Assembly (NCBI RefSeq): GCF_000526315.1
Contig: NZ_JAFV01000001.1
Location: 1,054,001-1,118,000, forward strand
Reading direction: 5' to 3'
Origin: Methylopila sp. 73B
GTDB taxonomy: Bacteria > Pseudomonadota > Alphaproteobacteria > Rhizobiales > Methylopilaceae
Length of the DNA stretch: 64,000 bases
In this document: positions 9,074-17,828 of the stretch, in pieces
Layout of the letters: each line of letters starts with the position of its first letter
Position numbering within the stretch: position 1 is the stretch's first letter
The notes under the pieces: generated by a model
Database searches by the model: none
What the model was told of the DNA's origin: nothing
The model's input: only the letters and a program-made list of their open reading frames with translations
Position numbers and translations under genes: made by a program

Positions 9074-9964
9074 ATGCCCCTCGCCAGCATGACAGGCTTC
9101 GCGCGCCTCGCCGGAAGCCGCGGCGACCTGAGCTGGACCTGGGAGATCCGCAGCGTCAACGCCAAAGGGCTCGACCTGCGGCTGCGGACCCCGCCGGGCT
9201 TCGACGCGATCGAACCGGCCGCGCGGCAGGCGGCAGGCGCCCGGCTCCATCGCGGGACGGTGCATGCGACCCTGACGGTCGACCGACCCACGCGGACGGG
9301 CGTCGCGCGCGTGAACGAAGAGGCGCTGGCGGCCGTCGTCGCGGCGGCGCGGGCGATCGCGGAACGGCTGCCCGACGCCGGACCCGTGTCCATCGACGGA
9401 CTGCTCGCCCAGCGCGGCGTGGTGGAGTTCGTCGAACCCGAAGACGACCTCGAGGAGCGCGCCGCGCTGGAGGCGGCGGTGCTCGCGGATTTCTCGGTCG
9501 CGCTCGACGCCCTGGTGGCGGCGCGCGCAGGCGAAGGCGCGGCGCTGGAGTCGATCCTCGCCGAGCGCCTCGCGACCATCGAGACGCTGACCGCCGACGC
9601 CGACGCCTGCCCGGCGCGGCGGCCCGAGGCGGTGGCGAAGAAGCTCGCCGATCAGGTCAAGGCGCTCGTCGGGACCGGGGTCGCGCTCGATCCCGACCGG
9701 CTGCACCAGGAGGCCGCGCTGATCGCGACCCGCGCCGACGTACGGGAGGAGATCGACCGGCTCGTCGCCCATGTCGCGGCCGCCCGCCAGCTCCTCGGCG
9801 AGGGCGTCGCGGTCGGTCGGCGGCTCGATTTCCTGGCGCAGGAGTTCGGTCGCGAGTCGAACACGCTGTCGGCCAAGTCCAACGACCGCAGCCTCACGGC
9901 GATCGGTCTCGAGCTCAAGGCCGTCGTGGAGCAGTTCCGCGAGCAGGTCCAGAACGTGGAGTGA
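9074..9964 (+). CDS. yicC: YicC/YloC family endoribonuclease-like protein
   Basis: A 296-aa member of the YicC family, conserved bacterial proteins with endoribonuclease activity reported for E. coli YicC. The N-terminus LASMTGFARLAG and the arginine-rich start (SVNAKGLDLRLRTPPGF) are diagnostic, as is the C-terminal block RLDFLAQEFGRESNTLSAKSNDRSLTAIGLELKAVVEQFREQVQNVE. ATG at 9074. It is 5 nt ahead of gmk, and the yicC-gmk pair is widespread, which suggests translational coupling. The physiological RNA targets here are unknown. Confidence 0.92.
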   Translation: MPLASMTGFARLAGSRGDLSWTWEIRSVNAKGLDLRLRTPPGFDAIEPAARQAAGARLHRGTVHATLTVDRPTRTGVARVNEEALAAVVAAARAIAERLPDAGPVSIDGLLAQRGVVEFVEPEDDLEERAALEAAVLADFSVALDALVAARAGEGAALESILAERLATIETLTADADACPARRPEAVAKKLADQVKALVGTGVALDPDRLHQEAALIATRADVREEIDRLVAHVAAARQLLGEGVAVGRRLDFLAQEFGRESNTLSAKSNDRSLTAIGLELKAVVEQFREQVQNVE

Positions 9965-9969
9965 CCGAC

Positions 9970-10623
9970 ATGGCGCCTTTGGAGACCGGCCCCGCGCGCC
10001 GTGGAGTCCTGCTGATCCTGTCCTCTCCTTCCGGGGCCGGCAAGTCGACGCTCACCCGCGCGCTGCTCGACACCGACAAGGAGATCACGCTTTCCATCTC
10101 CGCCACGACACGGCCCAAGCGCGCGAGCGAGGCCGACGGCGTGCACTACCATTTCATCCGCCAGCGCGAGTTTGAGGCGATGCGCGACGAGGGCGAGTTG
10201 CTGGAGTGGGCCGAAGTCCACGGCAACTTCTACGGCACCCCGCGCGCGCCGGTGGAGGCCGCGCTGACCGAAGGGCGCGACGTGCTGTTCGACATCGACT
10301 GGCAGGGCGCCCAGCAGATCTGCGGCGCGATGCGCAGCGACGTGGCGACCGTGTTCGTGCTGCCGCCCTCCGCCAAGGAGCTCCGCTCGCGGCTCGAACG
10401 GCGCGCCGAGGACTCCGCGGAGGTGATCGACCGCCGCCTGCGCAACGCCGCCGTCGAGATCAACCATGTCGGCGAGTACGACTACGTGGTCGTGAACGCG
10501 GATTTCGAGGACTGCCTCAACAGGGTGCGCGCCATCCTTCAGGCCGAACGCATCCGCCGCGTCCGGCAGCCCCGGCTGATGGAAGAGGCGGCGCGGCTCG
10601 TGAACGACCTCGCCGCCGTCTGA
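9970..10623 (+). CDS. gmk: Guanylate kinase
   Basis: Phosphorylates GMP to GDP. The 217-aa product from ATG 9970 (GGAG Shine-Dalgarno 8 nt upstream, inside the end of yicC) has the P-loop LSSPSGAGKSTLTR at residues 12-25, the GMP-binding region SATTRPKRASEADGVHYHFI and the YGTPRAPVEAAL segment. The lid contains RLERRAEDSAEVIDRRL. A GTG at 9961 overlapping the yicC stop is an alternative start adding three residues. Normal length for the family. Confidence 0.96.
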   Translation: MAPLETGPARRGVLLILSSPSGAGKSTLTRALLDTDKEITLSISATTRPKRASEADGVHYHFIRQREFEAMRDEGELLEWAEVHGNFYGTPRAPVEAALTEGRDVLFDIDWQGAQQICGAMRSDVATVFVLPPSAKELRSRLERRAEDSAEVIDRRLRNAAVEINHVGEYDYVVVNADFEDCLNRVRAILQAERIRRVRQPRLMEEAARLVNDLAAV

Positions 10624-10759
10624 CCGACGCGGAAGAGACCGCGCGGTCCACTGGCGGCCGCCAGACCGTAAGACCTTTCTAAAGTCTAAGCGTCCGCCTG
10701 CTGTTCTTGCTTGGAATTCAGCCATAGTGCCCTCCGCATGACATGTCGGGGGACGTAGA

Positions 10760-11521
10760 ATGTGCATTCGGGGAATTCTTCTGTTCGCGATCGTGGCGGC
10801 CGCCGCGGTCTTCCAGGCGCCGTCGGCCTTCGCGCAGGCGACGCGCACCTGGGTCTCCGGCGTCGGCGACGACGTCAATCCGTGCAGCCGCACGGCGCCG
10901 TGCAAGACCTTCGCAGGCGCGATCTCCAAAACGGCGGCGGGCGGCGAGATCAACACGCTCGATCCCGGCGGCTTCGGCGCCGTGACGATCACCAAGTCGA
11001 TCAGCATCGTCTCGGTCCACAACGCCGGCGTTTTGCTGGCGGCCGGGAACGGGGTCACGGTCAACGCTCCCGCGGGATCGGAAGTCCTGCTCGAGGGGCT
11101 CGACATTGAAGGATTGGCCAACACGGCGAGCCCGGCCGGCGTCAACGGCGTGCGGATGATCGGAAGCGGCAGGCTCACGATCCGCAAATGCGCGATCCGG
11201 AACTTCAGCGACAACGCCGTCTTCGCGTCGGGCCTCGACGGAGCGCGCGTGGTGATCGACGAGTCGTTCCTGACGGGCAGCGCGGACGGCGTTCGGGTCG
11301 CCGCTGCGGCGGGGACCAATCAGGTCGCCGTGTCCCGGAGCCTGATCGAAGGCAACATTCGAGGCGTCACCGCGGTCGGCGACGGAAACGAGGTGACGCT
11401 GGCCGACAACATCCTTCGCAATGGGACCGACCTCGTCGTGAAGAGCGGCGCGACGGCCGTCTCATTCGGCGGCAACGTCATCGCGAGCGGCGCTCCCACG
11501 CAGACCGTCGCGCGCAAGTAA
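10760..11521 (+). CDS. Secreted right-handed beta-helix protein of unknown function
   Basis: The 253-aa product has a clear signal peptide ([27 protein letters not shown], cleavage probably after AFA). The mature part begins [28 protein letters not shown], with two Cys residues nine apart that could form a disulfide. It continues with short repeating strands rich in G, N, V and I ([56 protein letters not shown]), the pattern of pectate-lyase-like parallel beta-helices. No catalytic residues are recognised. It lies alone, 136 nt after gmk and 235 nt before ndk. A periplasmic or surface role is inference; the substrate is unknown. Confidence 0.75.
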   Translation: MCIRGILLFAIVAAAAVFQAPSAFAQATRTWVSGVGDDVNPCSRTAPCKTFAGAISKTAAGGEINTLDPGGFGAVTITKSISIVSVHNAGVLLAAGNGVTVNAPAGSEVLLEGLDIEGLANTASPAGVNGVRMIGSGRLTIRKCAIRNFSDNAVFASGLDGARVVIDESFLTGSADGVRVAAAAGTNQVAVSRSLIEGNIRGVTAVGDGNEVTLADNILRNGTDLVVKSGATAVSFGGNVIASGAPTQTVARK

Positions 11522-11756
11522 CGCCGCCCGAACGCGCAAAGCCGCGATCGGCGGAACGAAACGGCGGGCCGGTGGTCCGCCGCAGTCGTTTCGGCCTCGA
11601 AAACGCACGAGCGCCGCTTGGTCTGGGCGCCGCAGACCCTTCCGCCGCCGCCCTCGTCACGTTATAAGCCCGCGCGTTTTCCGCAGTTTCTCGCGCGGCG
11701 GGCGGCCGGTTTCAGGCCGGGCTTGCGCGCATCCTTCCAGACCACGAGGCGATCCA

Positions 11757-12179
11757 ATGGCTCTCGAGCGCACCTTCTCCATCATCAAGCCCGACGCGAC
11801 CCGCCGCAACATCACTGGCAAGGTGCTGTCCTACATCGAGGCCGCGGGCCTGCGCGTCGTCGCCCAGAAGCGCCTGCAGCTCACCAAGGAGCAGGCCGAA
11901 GGCTTCTACGCGGTCCACAAGGAGCGGCCGTTCTTCAACGACCTCGTCAGCTTCATGATCTCCGGCCCGGTGGTGGTGCAGGTCCTCGAAGGCGAGAACG
12001 CCGTCGCGAAGTACCGCGACGTGATGGGCGCGACCAACCCCGCGAACGCCGCCGAGGGCACGATCCGCAAGGACCTCGCCGAGTCGATCGAGGCCAACTC
12101 GGTGCATGGCTCCGACGCGCCGGAGACCGCGAAGGAGGAGATCGCCTACTTCTTCAAGGACGAAGAAATCGTCGGCTGA
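11757..12179 (+). CDS. ndk: Nucleoside-diphosphate kinase
   Basis: Transfers the gamma-phosphate between nucleoside di- and triphosphates through a phospho-histidine. The 140-aa product starts [22 protein letters not shown] and has the active-site histidine H117 in [20 protein letters not shown]. All family blocks ([53 protein letters not shown]) are present. An intrinsic terminator follows 50 nt downstream. Length is normal. Confidence 0.98.
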   Translation: MALERTFSIIKPDATRRNITGKVLSYIEAAGLRVVAQKRLQLTKEQAEGFYAVHKERPFFNDLVSFMISGPVVVQVLEGENAVAKYRDVMGATNPANAAEGTIRKDLAESIEANSVHGSDAPETAKEEIAYFFKDEEIVG

Positions 12180-12228
12180 GCCGACTTTCATCTTCCAGAA
12201 TACGGCATGCCACGACTGGCGGCCGTGC

Positions 12229-12264
12229 GACCGGCGTGCGACAAAACGCGCCGGTCGTTTCTTT
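12229..12264 (+). terminator. Intrinsic terminator after ndk
   Basis: Perfect 8-bp inverted repeat GACCGGCG (12229-12236) / CGCCGGTC (12248-12255) with an 11-nt loop, followed directly by GTTTCTTTT. It ends 13 nt before the ATG of the next gene, so the first terC gene probably starts from read-through or from a promoter overlapping the ndk 3' region. Confidence 0.65.
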
Positions 12265-12277
12265 TGAGAGGCAGACG

Positions 12278-12976
12278 ATGAATCTCGGCTCGGTGGACTG
12301 GCTCGCGCTGGGCGAGATCATCTGGATCAACGCCCTCCTGTCCGGCGACAACGCGGTCGTGATCGCCATGGCCTGCCGCGGGCTGCCGGGCGGCCAGCGC
12401 AAGATGGGGATGATCCTCGGGGCCGGCGTCGCGATCGCGCTCCGCATCCTGTTCACGGTCATCATCGTGGCGCTGCTCGGGGTGCCGTACCTCAAGATCG
12501 TCGGCGCGCTCGCACTGCTCTACATCGCGGTGGATCTGCTGACGCCCAACGACGAGGCCGAGGGCGACGTGAAGACGTCGGAGAGCCTGCTGCGCGCAGT
12601 CGGCACGATCGCTGTCGCAGATGTGGTCATGAGTCTCGATAATGTGATCGCGATCGCGGGCGTCGCCGGCGATCACTTCGGGCTTCTCATCGCCGGTCTT
12701 GTTATCTCGGTGCCGATGATCGTCGCCGGCAGCGCCGTCATCCTCGCGGTCATGGACCGGTTCCCGCTGATCGTGTGGGCCGGCGCCGCGCTTCTCGGCT
12801 TCGTCGCCGGCGAGATGCTGGTGGACGACGTCGCGTTGGTCGACCGTTTCGGCGGCGAGTACGTCCACAGCTGGGAGACGACGGCCGCCGTCACCTTGGC
12901 GGTCGTGGTGGTGGCGGTCGGATGGCTCGTCCGGCGGGCGAAGACCCGCAATGGCCGTCAGAGCGCGACGTCCTGA
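12278..12976 (+). CDS. TerC family integral membrane protein (copy 1)
   Basis: A 232-aa polytopic protein of the TerC family (YjbE-type), several members of which export Mn2+ or support metalation of secreted proteins. The ATG at 12278 follows GAGAGGC. Seven hydrophobic segments are visible. The two family signatures carrying membrane-embedded acidic residues are present: LLSGDNAVVIAMACRGLP (about residues 22-39) and VADVVMSLDNVIAIAGVAGDH (about 112-132). A sister gene follows 98 nt downstream. No yybP-ykoY-like riboswitch was recognised upstream. The metal specificity is not readable from sequence. Confidence 0.88.
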   Translation: MNLGSVDWLALGEIIWINALLSGDNAVVIAMACRGLPGGQRKMGMILGAGVAIALRILFTVIIVALLGVPYLKIVGALALLYIAVDLLTPNDEAEGDVKTSESLLRAVGTIAVADVVMSLDNVIAIAGVAGDHFGLLIAGLVISVPMIVAGSAVILAVMDRFPLIVWAGAALLGFVAGEMLVDDVALVDRFGGEYVHSWETTAAVTLAVVVVAVGWLVRRAKTRNGRQSATS

Positions 12977-13074
12977 GGGACGCCGCGACAGGGGCGTGAC
13001 CCGGAGGGGCCGCGCTCCGGGCTCGCCTTGAACGTCAAACGTGCGCCGCGAACGTGCGGCTTAGGGGGATGCGT

Positions 13075-13842
13075 ATGGAATTCAATTTCGCGTTCGATCA
13101 GCCGACGTTCTGGATCTCGCTGCTGCAGATCATCTGGATCGATCTGCTGCTGTCGGGCGACAACGCGGTCGTCATCGCGCTCGCCTGCCGCAAGCTCCCG
13201 GCCGACCAACGCAAGCTCGGCATCCTGCTCGGCGCCGGCGCCGCGGTTGGATTGCGCATCATCTTCGCCTTCTTCATCACCTTCCTGCTGGGCGTGCCCT
13301 TCCTGAAGGTGGCGGGCGGCCTGCTGCTGTTCTGGATCGCGATCAAGCTCGCGACCGACGAGCAGGAGGATCACGCGGACGTCGAAGCGAGCGCCAACCT
13401 CTGGGGCGCGGTGCGCACCATCGCGATCGCCGACGCCGTGATGAGCCTCGACAACGTGGTCGCGATCGCCGCGGCGGCGAAGGGACATCCCGAGCTCTTC
13501 ATCTTCGGCCTGCTGCTGACGATTCCGCTGATCATCGCGGGCTCGACCCTGCTCAGCGCCATTCTGCAGAAGTTCCCGATCCTGGTGTGGATCGGCGCGG
13601 CCCTGCTGGGCTGGATCGCCGGCGAGATGATCCTGGGCGACGTCGTCGTCATCAACTGGCTGAAGGGCTTCGACCCGTCGCTGCTGGTGCCCGATCCGGA
13701 ACAGGACATTGGCGTCACGGCGGTGAAGTGGCTGCACTACGCCGCGGCCGCGGCCGGCGCGATCCTCGTGCTCGCCGTCGCCTTCGTGATCAAGCGCCGC
13801 CGTCACGCGACGGTGGAAGGCACGATCAAGGACGCCTCGTAG
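13075..13842 (+). CDS. TerC family integral membrane protein (copy 2)
   Basis: A second TerC-family protein, 255 aa, in tandem with the first. The start at ATG 13075 follows TTAGGGGG at optimal spacing; ATG 13069 and GTG 13054 are also in frame. It repeats the same signatures, LLSGDNAVVIALACRKLPADQRK and [21 protein letters not shown], with a longer C-terminus (GDVVVINWLKGFDPSLLVPDPEQD) before the last transmembrane helix and a basic end (VIKRRRHATVEG). The strong similarity and tandem order point to a gene duplication. Likely metal-ion homeostasis; which ion is unknown. Confidence 0.88.
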   Translation: MEFNFAFDQPTFWISLLQIIWIDLLLSGDNAVVIALACRKLPADQRKLGILLGAGAAVGLRIIFAFFITFLLGVPFLKVAGGLLLFWIAIKLATDEQEDHADVEASANLWGAVRTIAIADAVMSLDNVVAIAAAAKGHPELFIFGLLLTIPLIIAGSTLLSAILQKFPILVWIGAALLGWIAGEMILGDVVVINWLKGFDPSLLVPDPEQDIGVTAVKWLHYAAAAAGAILVLAVAFVIKRRRHATVEGTIKDAS

Positions 13843-13850
13843 GGCCGGGC

Positions 13851-13879
13851 GCGAGGAGCCTCCGGGCTCCTCGCACTTT
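13851..13879 (+). terminator. Terminator hairpin after the second terC gene
   Basis: Perfect 10-bp stem GCGAGGAGCC / GGCTCCTCGC with a TCCG tetraloop, 8 nt after the stop codon, followed by ACTTTCC. The U-tract is short, so efficiency is uncertain. Confidence 0.6.
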
Positions 13880-13903
13880 CCCCAACAGGTGAACCAGAGA
13901 CGA

Positions 13904-13933
13904 GAACGGCCGGCGCTCACGCGCCGGCCGTTC
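13904..13933. terminator. Strong hairpin between convergent terC and purN
   Basis: Perfect 13-bp stem GAACGGCCGGCGC / GCGCCGGCCGTTC with a TCAC loop. It lies between the convergent plus-strand terC and minus-strand purN genes. Neither side has a real T-run, so it may act as a transcript-end stabiliser or a Rho-assisted bidirectional terminator. Confidence 0.5.
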
Positions 13934-14005
13934 TGCTTCGTACAGATGTCTGGGGCTATGCCGCGTGAGGCGCCGCTCGCTAGCGCCGAGATCGCTCTAA
14001 GACCC

Positions 14006-14653
14006 TCAGGGCCAGATCAGGGCCGTCGCGTTGGCGTCGTCCCCGGCGTCGACCCTCACGCGGTCGCCGTCGAGCCGGACGCGGCCCTGGGCCCAGAGCT
14101 TCAGCGCCCGGACGTAGAGCAGATGCTCCGCGGCGAGCACCCGGGCCGCAAGCGCGTCCTCGTCGTCCCCGTCGAGCACGGGCACCGCCGCCTGGGCGAT
14201 GATCGGGCCGGAGTCCATCTCGGGCGTCACCACGTGCACGGTGCAGCCGTGGAGCTTCACCCCGGCGGCGAGCGCGCGGGCGTGGGTGTCGAGCCCCTTG
14301 AAGCTCGGCAGCAGGGCCGGGTGAATGTTGATCAGCCGTCCCGCCCAGCCCGCGATGAAGCCGTCGGTCAGGATGCGCATGAAGCCGGCGAGGCAGACGA
14401 GGTCCGGCGCGACCTCCCGCAGCGCGGCGTCGAGCGCGGCGTCGAAGGTCGCGCGGTCCGCGTAGGCCTTGTGATCGACGACCGCGGTCGCGATGCCGGC
14501 GCGCGCGGCGACCGCCAACGCTCCGGCGTTCGGACGGTTCGAGATCACGGCCACGACCTCAGCCGGAAATTCCGGCTCCGCGGCGGCGTCGATCAGGGCC
14601 GCCATGTTGGAGCCGCGGCCGGAGACCAGGACCGCGACGCGCAGCCGGCTCAT
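14006..14653 (-). CDS. purN: Phosphoribosylglycinamide formyltransferase (GART)
   Basis: Third step of purine synthesis: transfers formyl from 10-formyl-THF to GAR. The 215-aa product starts [24 protein letters not shown] and carries the catalytic segment [20 protein letters not shown] and the conserved [17 protein letters not shown] with the essential Asp. The ATG overlaps the purM stop codon by four nucleotides (ATGA at 14650-14653), so it is translationally coupled to purM. Length is normal. Confidence 0.97.
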   Translation of the reverse strand: MSRLRVAVLVSGRGSNMAALIDAAAEPEFPAEVVAVISNRPNAGALAVAARAGIATAVVDHKAYADRATFDAALDAALREVAPDLVCLAGFMRILTDGFIAGWAGRLINIHPALLPSFKGLDTHARALAAGVKLHGCTVHVVTPEMDSGPIIAQAAVPVLDGDDEDALAARVLAAEHLLYVRALKLWAQGRVRLDGDRVRVDAGDDANATALIWP

Positions 14654-15744
14654 GGCGTCGGCGCGTGCAACGCGAGCGCGCCGGTGAAGCGCACCGGATC
14701 GTCGGCGCGGGAGATCGTCACGATCTCGCCGATGCGGACCGGCGCTTCGCCTTCGGCCTTCAGCGCGGCCTCCACCGAAGCCGCCTCGTCGGCGCCGACA
14801 ACGACGACCATGCCGACGCCGCAGTTGAACGTCCGCAGCATCTCGGGCTCGGCCACGCCGCCCGCGCTCGCGAGCCAGCTGAAGACCGGCGGGACCGCGA
14901 TCGCCGAGAGGTCGATCTCGGCGCCCAGCCCATCCGGGAGCACGCGCGGAAGGTTGTCCGGCAGTCCGCCGCCGGTGATGTGCGCGAGCGCCTTGACGGC
15001 GTGGCCGGCCTTCAGGGCGGCGATCAGCGGGCGGACGTAGAGCTTGGTGGGCGTGAGCAGTGCGCGGCCGAGCGTCGTCTCGGGCGCGAACGGCGCCGGC
15101 GTGTCGAGGCCGAGCCCCGATTTCGCCACGATGCGGCGGACCAGCGAGTAACCGTTGGAGTGGACGCCGGAAGAGCCGAGGCCGAGCAGCACGTCGCCCG
15201 CCGTCACGTCGCGGCGCGGCAGCAGCTTGCCGCGCTCGGCCGCGCCCACGGCGAAGCCCGCGAGGTCGTAGTCGCCGTCGGCGTACATGCCCGGCATCTC
15301 GGCGGTCTCGCCGCCGACGAGCGCGCAGCCCGCCTCGATGCAGCCGGTGGCGATGCCCTTGACCACCTCGTAGGCCGTGTCGCCCGAGAGCTTGCCGCAG
15401 GCGAAGTAGTCCAGGAAGAACAGCGGTTCGGCGCCCTGGACCACCACGTCGTTGACCGACATGGCGACGAGGTCGATGCCGATGGTGTCGTGCAGGCCGG
15501 TCTCGATCGCGATCTTGAGCTTGGTGCCGACGCCGTCGTTGGCCGCGACCAGGATCGGGTCGACGTAGCCTGCGGCCTTCAGGTCGAACAGGCCGCCGAA
15601 GCCGCCGATCTCCGCGTCCGCTCCGGACCGCCGGGTCGCGCGCACGAGCGCCTTCAGCCGCTCCACCAGCGCGTTGCCGGCGTCGATGTCGACGCCCGCG
15701 TCCGCATAGGTCAGGCCGCCGCCGGTTTTCGTGCTCTCGGCCAT
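14650..15744 (-). CDS. purM: Phosphoribosylformylglycinamidine cyclo-ligase (AIR synthetase)
   Basis: Converts FGAM to AIR using ATP, in the same pathway as purN. The start at the ATG complementary to 15742-15744 gives [31 protein letters not shown] and 364 aa, usual for PurM; the reading frame stays open further upstream but that part is not PurM-like. Signatures are [37 protein letters not shown] and [19 protein letters not shown]. First gene of purM-purN; divergent from the permease gene at 15959, with 214 nt between them. Confidence 0.97.
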   Translation of the reverse strand: MAESTKTGGGLTYADAGVDIDAGNALVERLKALVRATRRSGADAEIGGFGGLFDLKAAGYVDPILVAANDGVGTKLKIAIETGLHDTIGIDLVAMSVNDVVVQGAEPLFFLDYFACGKLSGDTAYEVVKGIATGCIEAGCALVGGETAEMPGMYADGDYDLAGFAVGAAERGKLLPRRDVTAGDVLLGLGSSGVHSNGYSLVRRIVAKSGLGLDTPAPFAPETTLGRALLTPTKLYVRPLIAALKAGHAVKALAHITGGGLPDNLPRVLPDGLGAEIDLSAIAVPPVFSWLASAGGVAEPEMLRTFNCGVGMVVVVGADEAASVEAALKAEGEAPVRIGEIVTISRADDPVRFTGALALHAPTP

Positions 15745-15958
15745 GGATCTCAGCTCCGCGTCGCTTTGGGTCGACCCCTTAGACCGACGCCGGAATGCGC
15801 GCAACCGCGGGTCTGCTGGGACGGCGCCCAGTGGGCGTCTTGACCCTCGGGGCGGCGGGAGCATATTTCGCGACTGCGAAGGCGTTTCTGCGGGCGCGCA
15901 AACGCAAAGCCGGGCCCGACGCGGCCCTGGCCCCGGGGCCGTCAGCGAAAGTCGATCA

Positions 15959-17134
15959 ATGACGTTGCAACGGCAGCTTCTGTTCTGGCTGGGGGCGCTC
16001 GCCGTCCTGGCGATTTTCCTGCTTCTGTTCTCCGGCATCCTCCTGCCCTTCGTGGCCGGCCTCGCGCTGGCCTATCTGCTCGATCCGATCGCGGACCGGC
16101 TGGAGCGGCTCGGCCTGCCCCGCATCGCCGCGACCGTGGTCATCCTGGCCTCGGTGCTGGTGCTGTTCGTCGCGGTCATCATGCTGGTCGCGCCGCTGCT
16201 GGGATCGCAGCTCGCGAGCTTCATCGAGCGCCTGCCGCAGACGGTGCAGAAGCTTCAGGAGCTGGTGTCGAGCCAGCCCTGGGTGGAGCGCATGGTGGGG
16301 CAGGGGATGGGCCAGTTGCGATCTTCGTTCGGCTCGTTCGTCAGCCAGGGCGTCAACTGGGCGACGTCGTTCCTCGCCTCGCTCTGGACCGGCGGCCAGG
16401 CGCTGATGTCGATCCTGAGCCTTCTCGTGGTCACCCCCGTCGTCGCCTTCTACATGCTCATCGACTGGGACCGCATGGTGGAGACGGTCGACAGCTGGAC
16501 GCCGCTGCGGCACCGCGAGACGATCCGCCGGCTGGCGCGCGACATCGACGGCGGCGTCGCCGGCTTCGTGCGCGGCCAGGCGCTGGTGTGCCTGCTGCTC
16601 GGGACCTTCTACGCCATCGCCCTCAGCATGGTCGGGCTCAACTTCGGCCTGCTGATCGGCCTCGGCGCCGGTCTGATCGGGTTCATTCCGTACATCGGGT
16701 CGATCACCGGCCTGATCGTTTCGGTCACGGTCGCGATCGTCCAGTTCTGGCCGGACTGGACGATGGTCGCGCTCGTGCTCGGCATTTTCGTCTTCGGCCA
16801 GTTCGTGGAAGGCAACATCCTCCAGCCCCGCCTCGTCGGTCGATCGGTCGGCCTCCACCCGGTGTGGCTGATGTTCGCCCTCGTCGCCTTCGGCTACCTC
16901 TTCGGCTTCGTCGGCTTGCTCGTCGCGGTGCCGCTGGCCGCAGCCGTCGGCGTGCTCGTCCGGTTCGCGCTCGATCGCTACCTCGAAAGCCCGTTCTTTA
17001 CGGGGGAGGAAGGTCCCGCGGTGCTTCCGGGAGGCCCCTCGGGCGCGAGCCTGTTCGGCCCGAAGTTCACCCCGGCGAAGCCGGCCGAGGCGATCGCGGC
17101 TCCGCCGCCCGCGCCCTCCGCGGACGTCGTCTGA
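15959..17134 (+). CDS. AI-2E / DUF20 family membrane permease
   Basis: A 391-aa membrane protein of the AI-2E transporter (PerM/TqsA) superfamily. From ATG 15959 it begins [44 protein letters not shown]. It has two N-terminal helices, a soluble region with [16 protein letters not shown], and about six further helices, including [21 protein letters not shown] and [31 protein letters not shown], the family's most conserved part. The C-terminus is Pro/Ala-rich. It lies 8 nt upstream of hdaA, an order seen in other alphaproteobacteria. Substrate cannot be deduced; members include sodium/proton antiporters and AI-2 exporters. Confidence 0.85.
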   Translation: MTLQRQLLFWLGALAVLAIFLLLFSGILLPFVAGLALAYLLDPIADRLERLGLPRIAATVVILASVLVLFVAVIMLVAPLLGSQLASFIERLPQTVQKLQELVSSQPWVERMVGQGMGQLRSSFGSFVSQGVNWATSFLASLWTGGQALMSILSLLVVTPVVAFYMLIDWDRMVETVDSWTPLRHRETIRRLARDIDGGVAGFVRGQALVCLLLGTFYAIALSMVGLNFGLLIGLGAGLIGFIPYIGSITGLIVSVTVAIVQFWPDWTMVALVLGIFVFGQFVEGNILQPRLVGRSVGLHPVWLMFALVAFGYLFGFVGLLVAVPLAAAVGVLVRFALDRYLESPFFTGEEGPAVLPGGPSGASLFGPKFTPAKPAEAIAAPPPAPSADVV

Positions 17135-17142
17135 GCCGCCGC

Positions 17143-17826
17143 ATGGTTCGCGACGCGCCGCGTCAGATTCCGCTGTCGCTGCCCCACGTGGCGCGGTTCG
17201 GCGACGAGGATTTCCTTGTCGCCCCGCCGAACGCCGAGGCTCATGCGCTGGTGACGGGATGGCCGCGCTGGCCGGACCGGCTGCTGCTGCTCGTCGGCGG
17301 CCCCGGGGCCGGCAAGAGCCATCTCGGCGCGATCTGGGCGCGGGCGAGCGGCGCCGCGGTCACGCTGACGCCGGACGAAGCGATCGCCGCGCTCCGCTCG
17401 GGCGGGGACGAGCCGCGGGTGTTGCTCGACGGCGCCGAGGGCGCCGACGAAAACGCGCTGTTCCACGCCCTCAACCTCGCGCGGGAGCGCCGGGCGCACC
17501 TCCTCGTCACGGCGCGACGCGTCCCGACCGCGCTTTGGCCGAGGCTGCCGGACCTCGCCTCCCGCCTGCGCGCTCTGCCCGTCGCGCGGCTGCAGGTGCC
17601 GGACGACGCCACCATGAAGGCGGTGCTTGTGAAGCTGATCGACGATCGTCAGCTTGTAGTCGAGGCGGATGTGGTCGAATACGTCGCGCGCCATGCCGAG
17701 CGGTCGCTCGGCGCGCTCAGCGACCTCGTCGACGCCCTCGATCGGGAATCGCTCGCGCGGAGCAGGCCGGTCGGCCGGGGCCTCGCCGCGGACGTCCTCG
17801 CCCGCATGAGGCACCAGGAAGACTGA
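17143..17826 (+). CDS. hdaA: DnaA-related regulator HdaA (Hda-like)
   Basis: A 227-aa DnaA-like AAA+ protein without a DNA-binding domain IV, matching HdaA, which promotes hydrolysis of DnaA-bound ATP with the sliding clamp. The N-terminus [14 protein letters not shown] contains QIPLSL, close to the clamp-binding QLPLxL motif. The P-loop is [18 protein letters not shown] (about residues 47-64). The Walker B region is weak ([12 protein letters not shown]) and the sensor segment [25 protein letters not shown] is clear. It is 2 nt before ppk. A link between replication control and polyphosphate in one transcript is inferred from the spacing. Confidence 0.88.
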   Translation: MVRDAPRQIPLSLPHVARFGDEDFLVAPPNAEAHALVTGWPRWPDRLLLLVGGPGAGKSHLGAIWARASGAAVTLTPDEAIAALRSGGDEPRVLLDGAEGADENALFHALNLARERRAHLLVTARRVPTALWPRLPDLASRLRALPVARLQVPDDATMKAVLVKLIDDRQLVVEADVVEYVARHAERSLGALSDLVDALDRESLARSRPVGRGLAADVLARMRHQED

Positions 17827-17828
17827 AG

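Noticed and set aside
12180-13074. yybP-ykoY (manganese) riboswitch upstream of the terC genes
   Set aside because: The gaps are short (about 100 nt) and the conserved riboswitch core was not recognised; the main hairpin is the ndk terminator.
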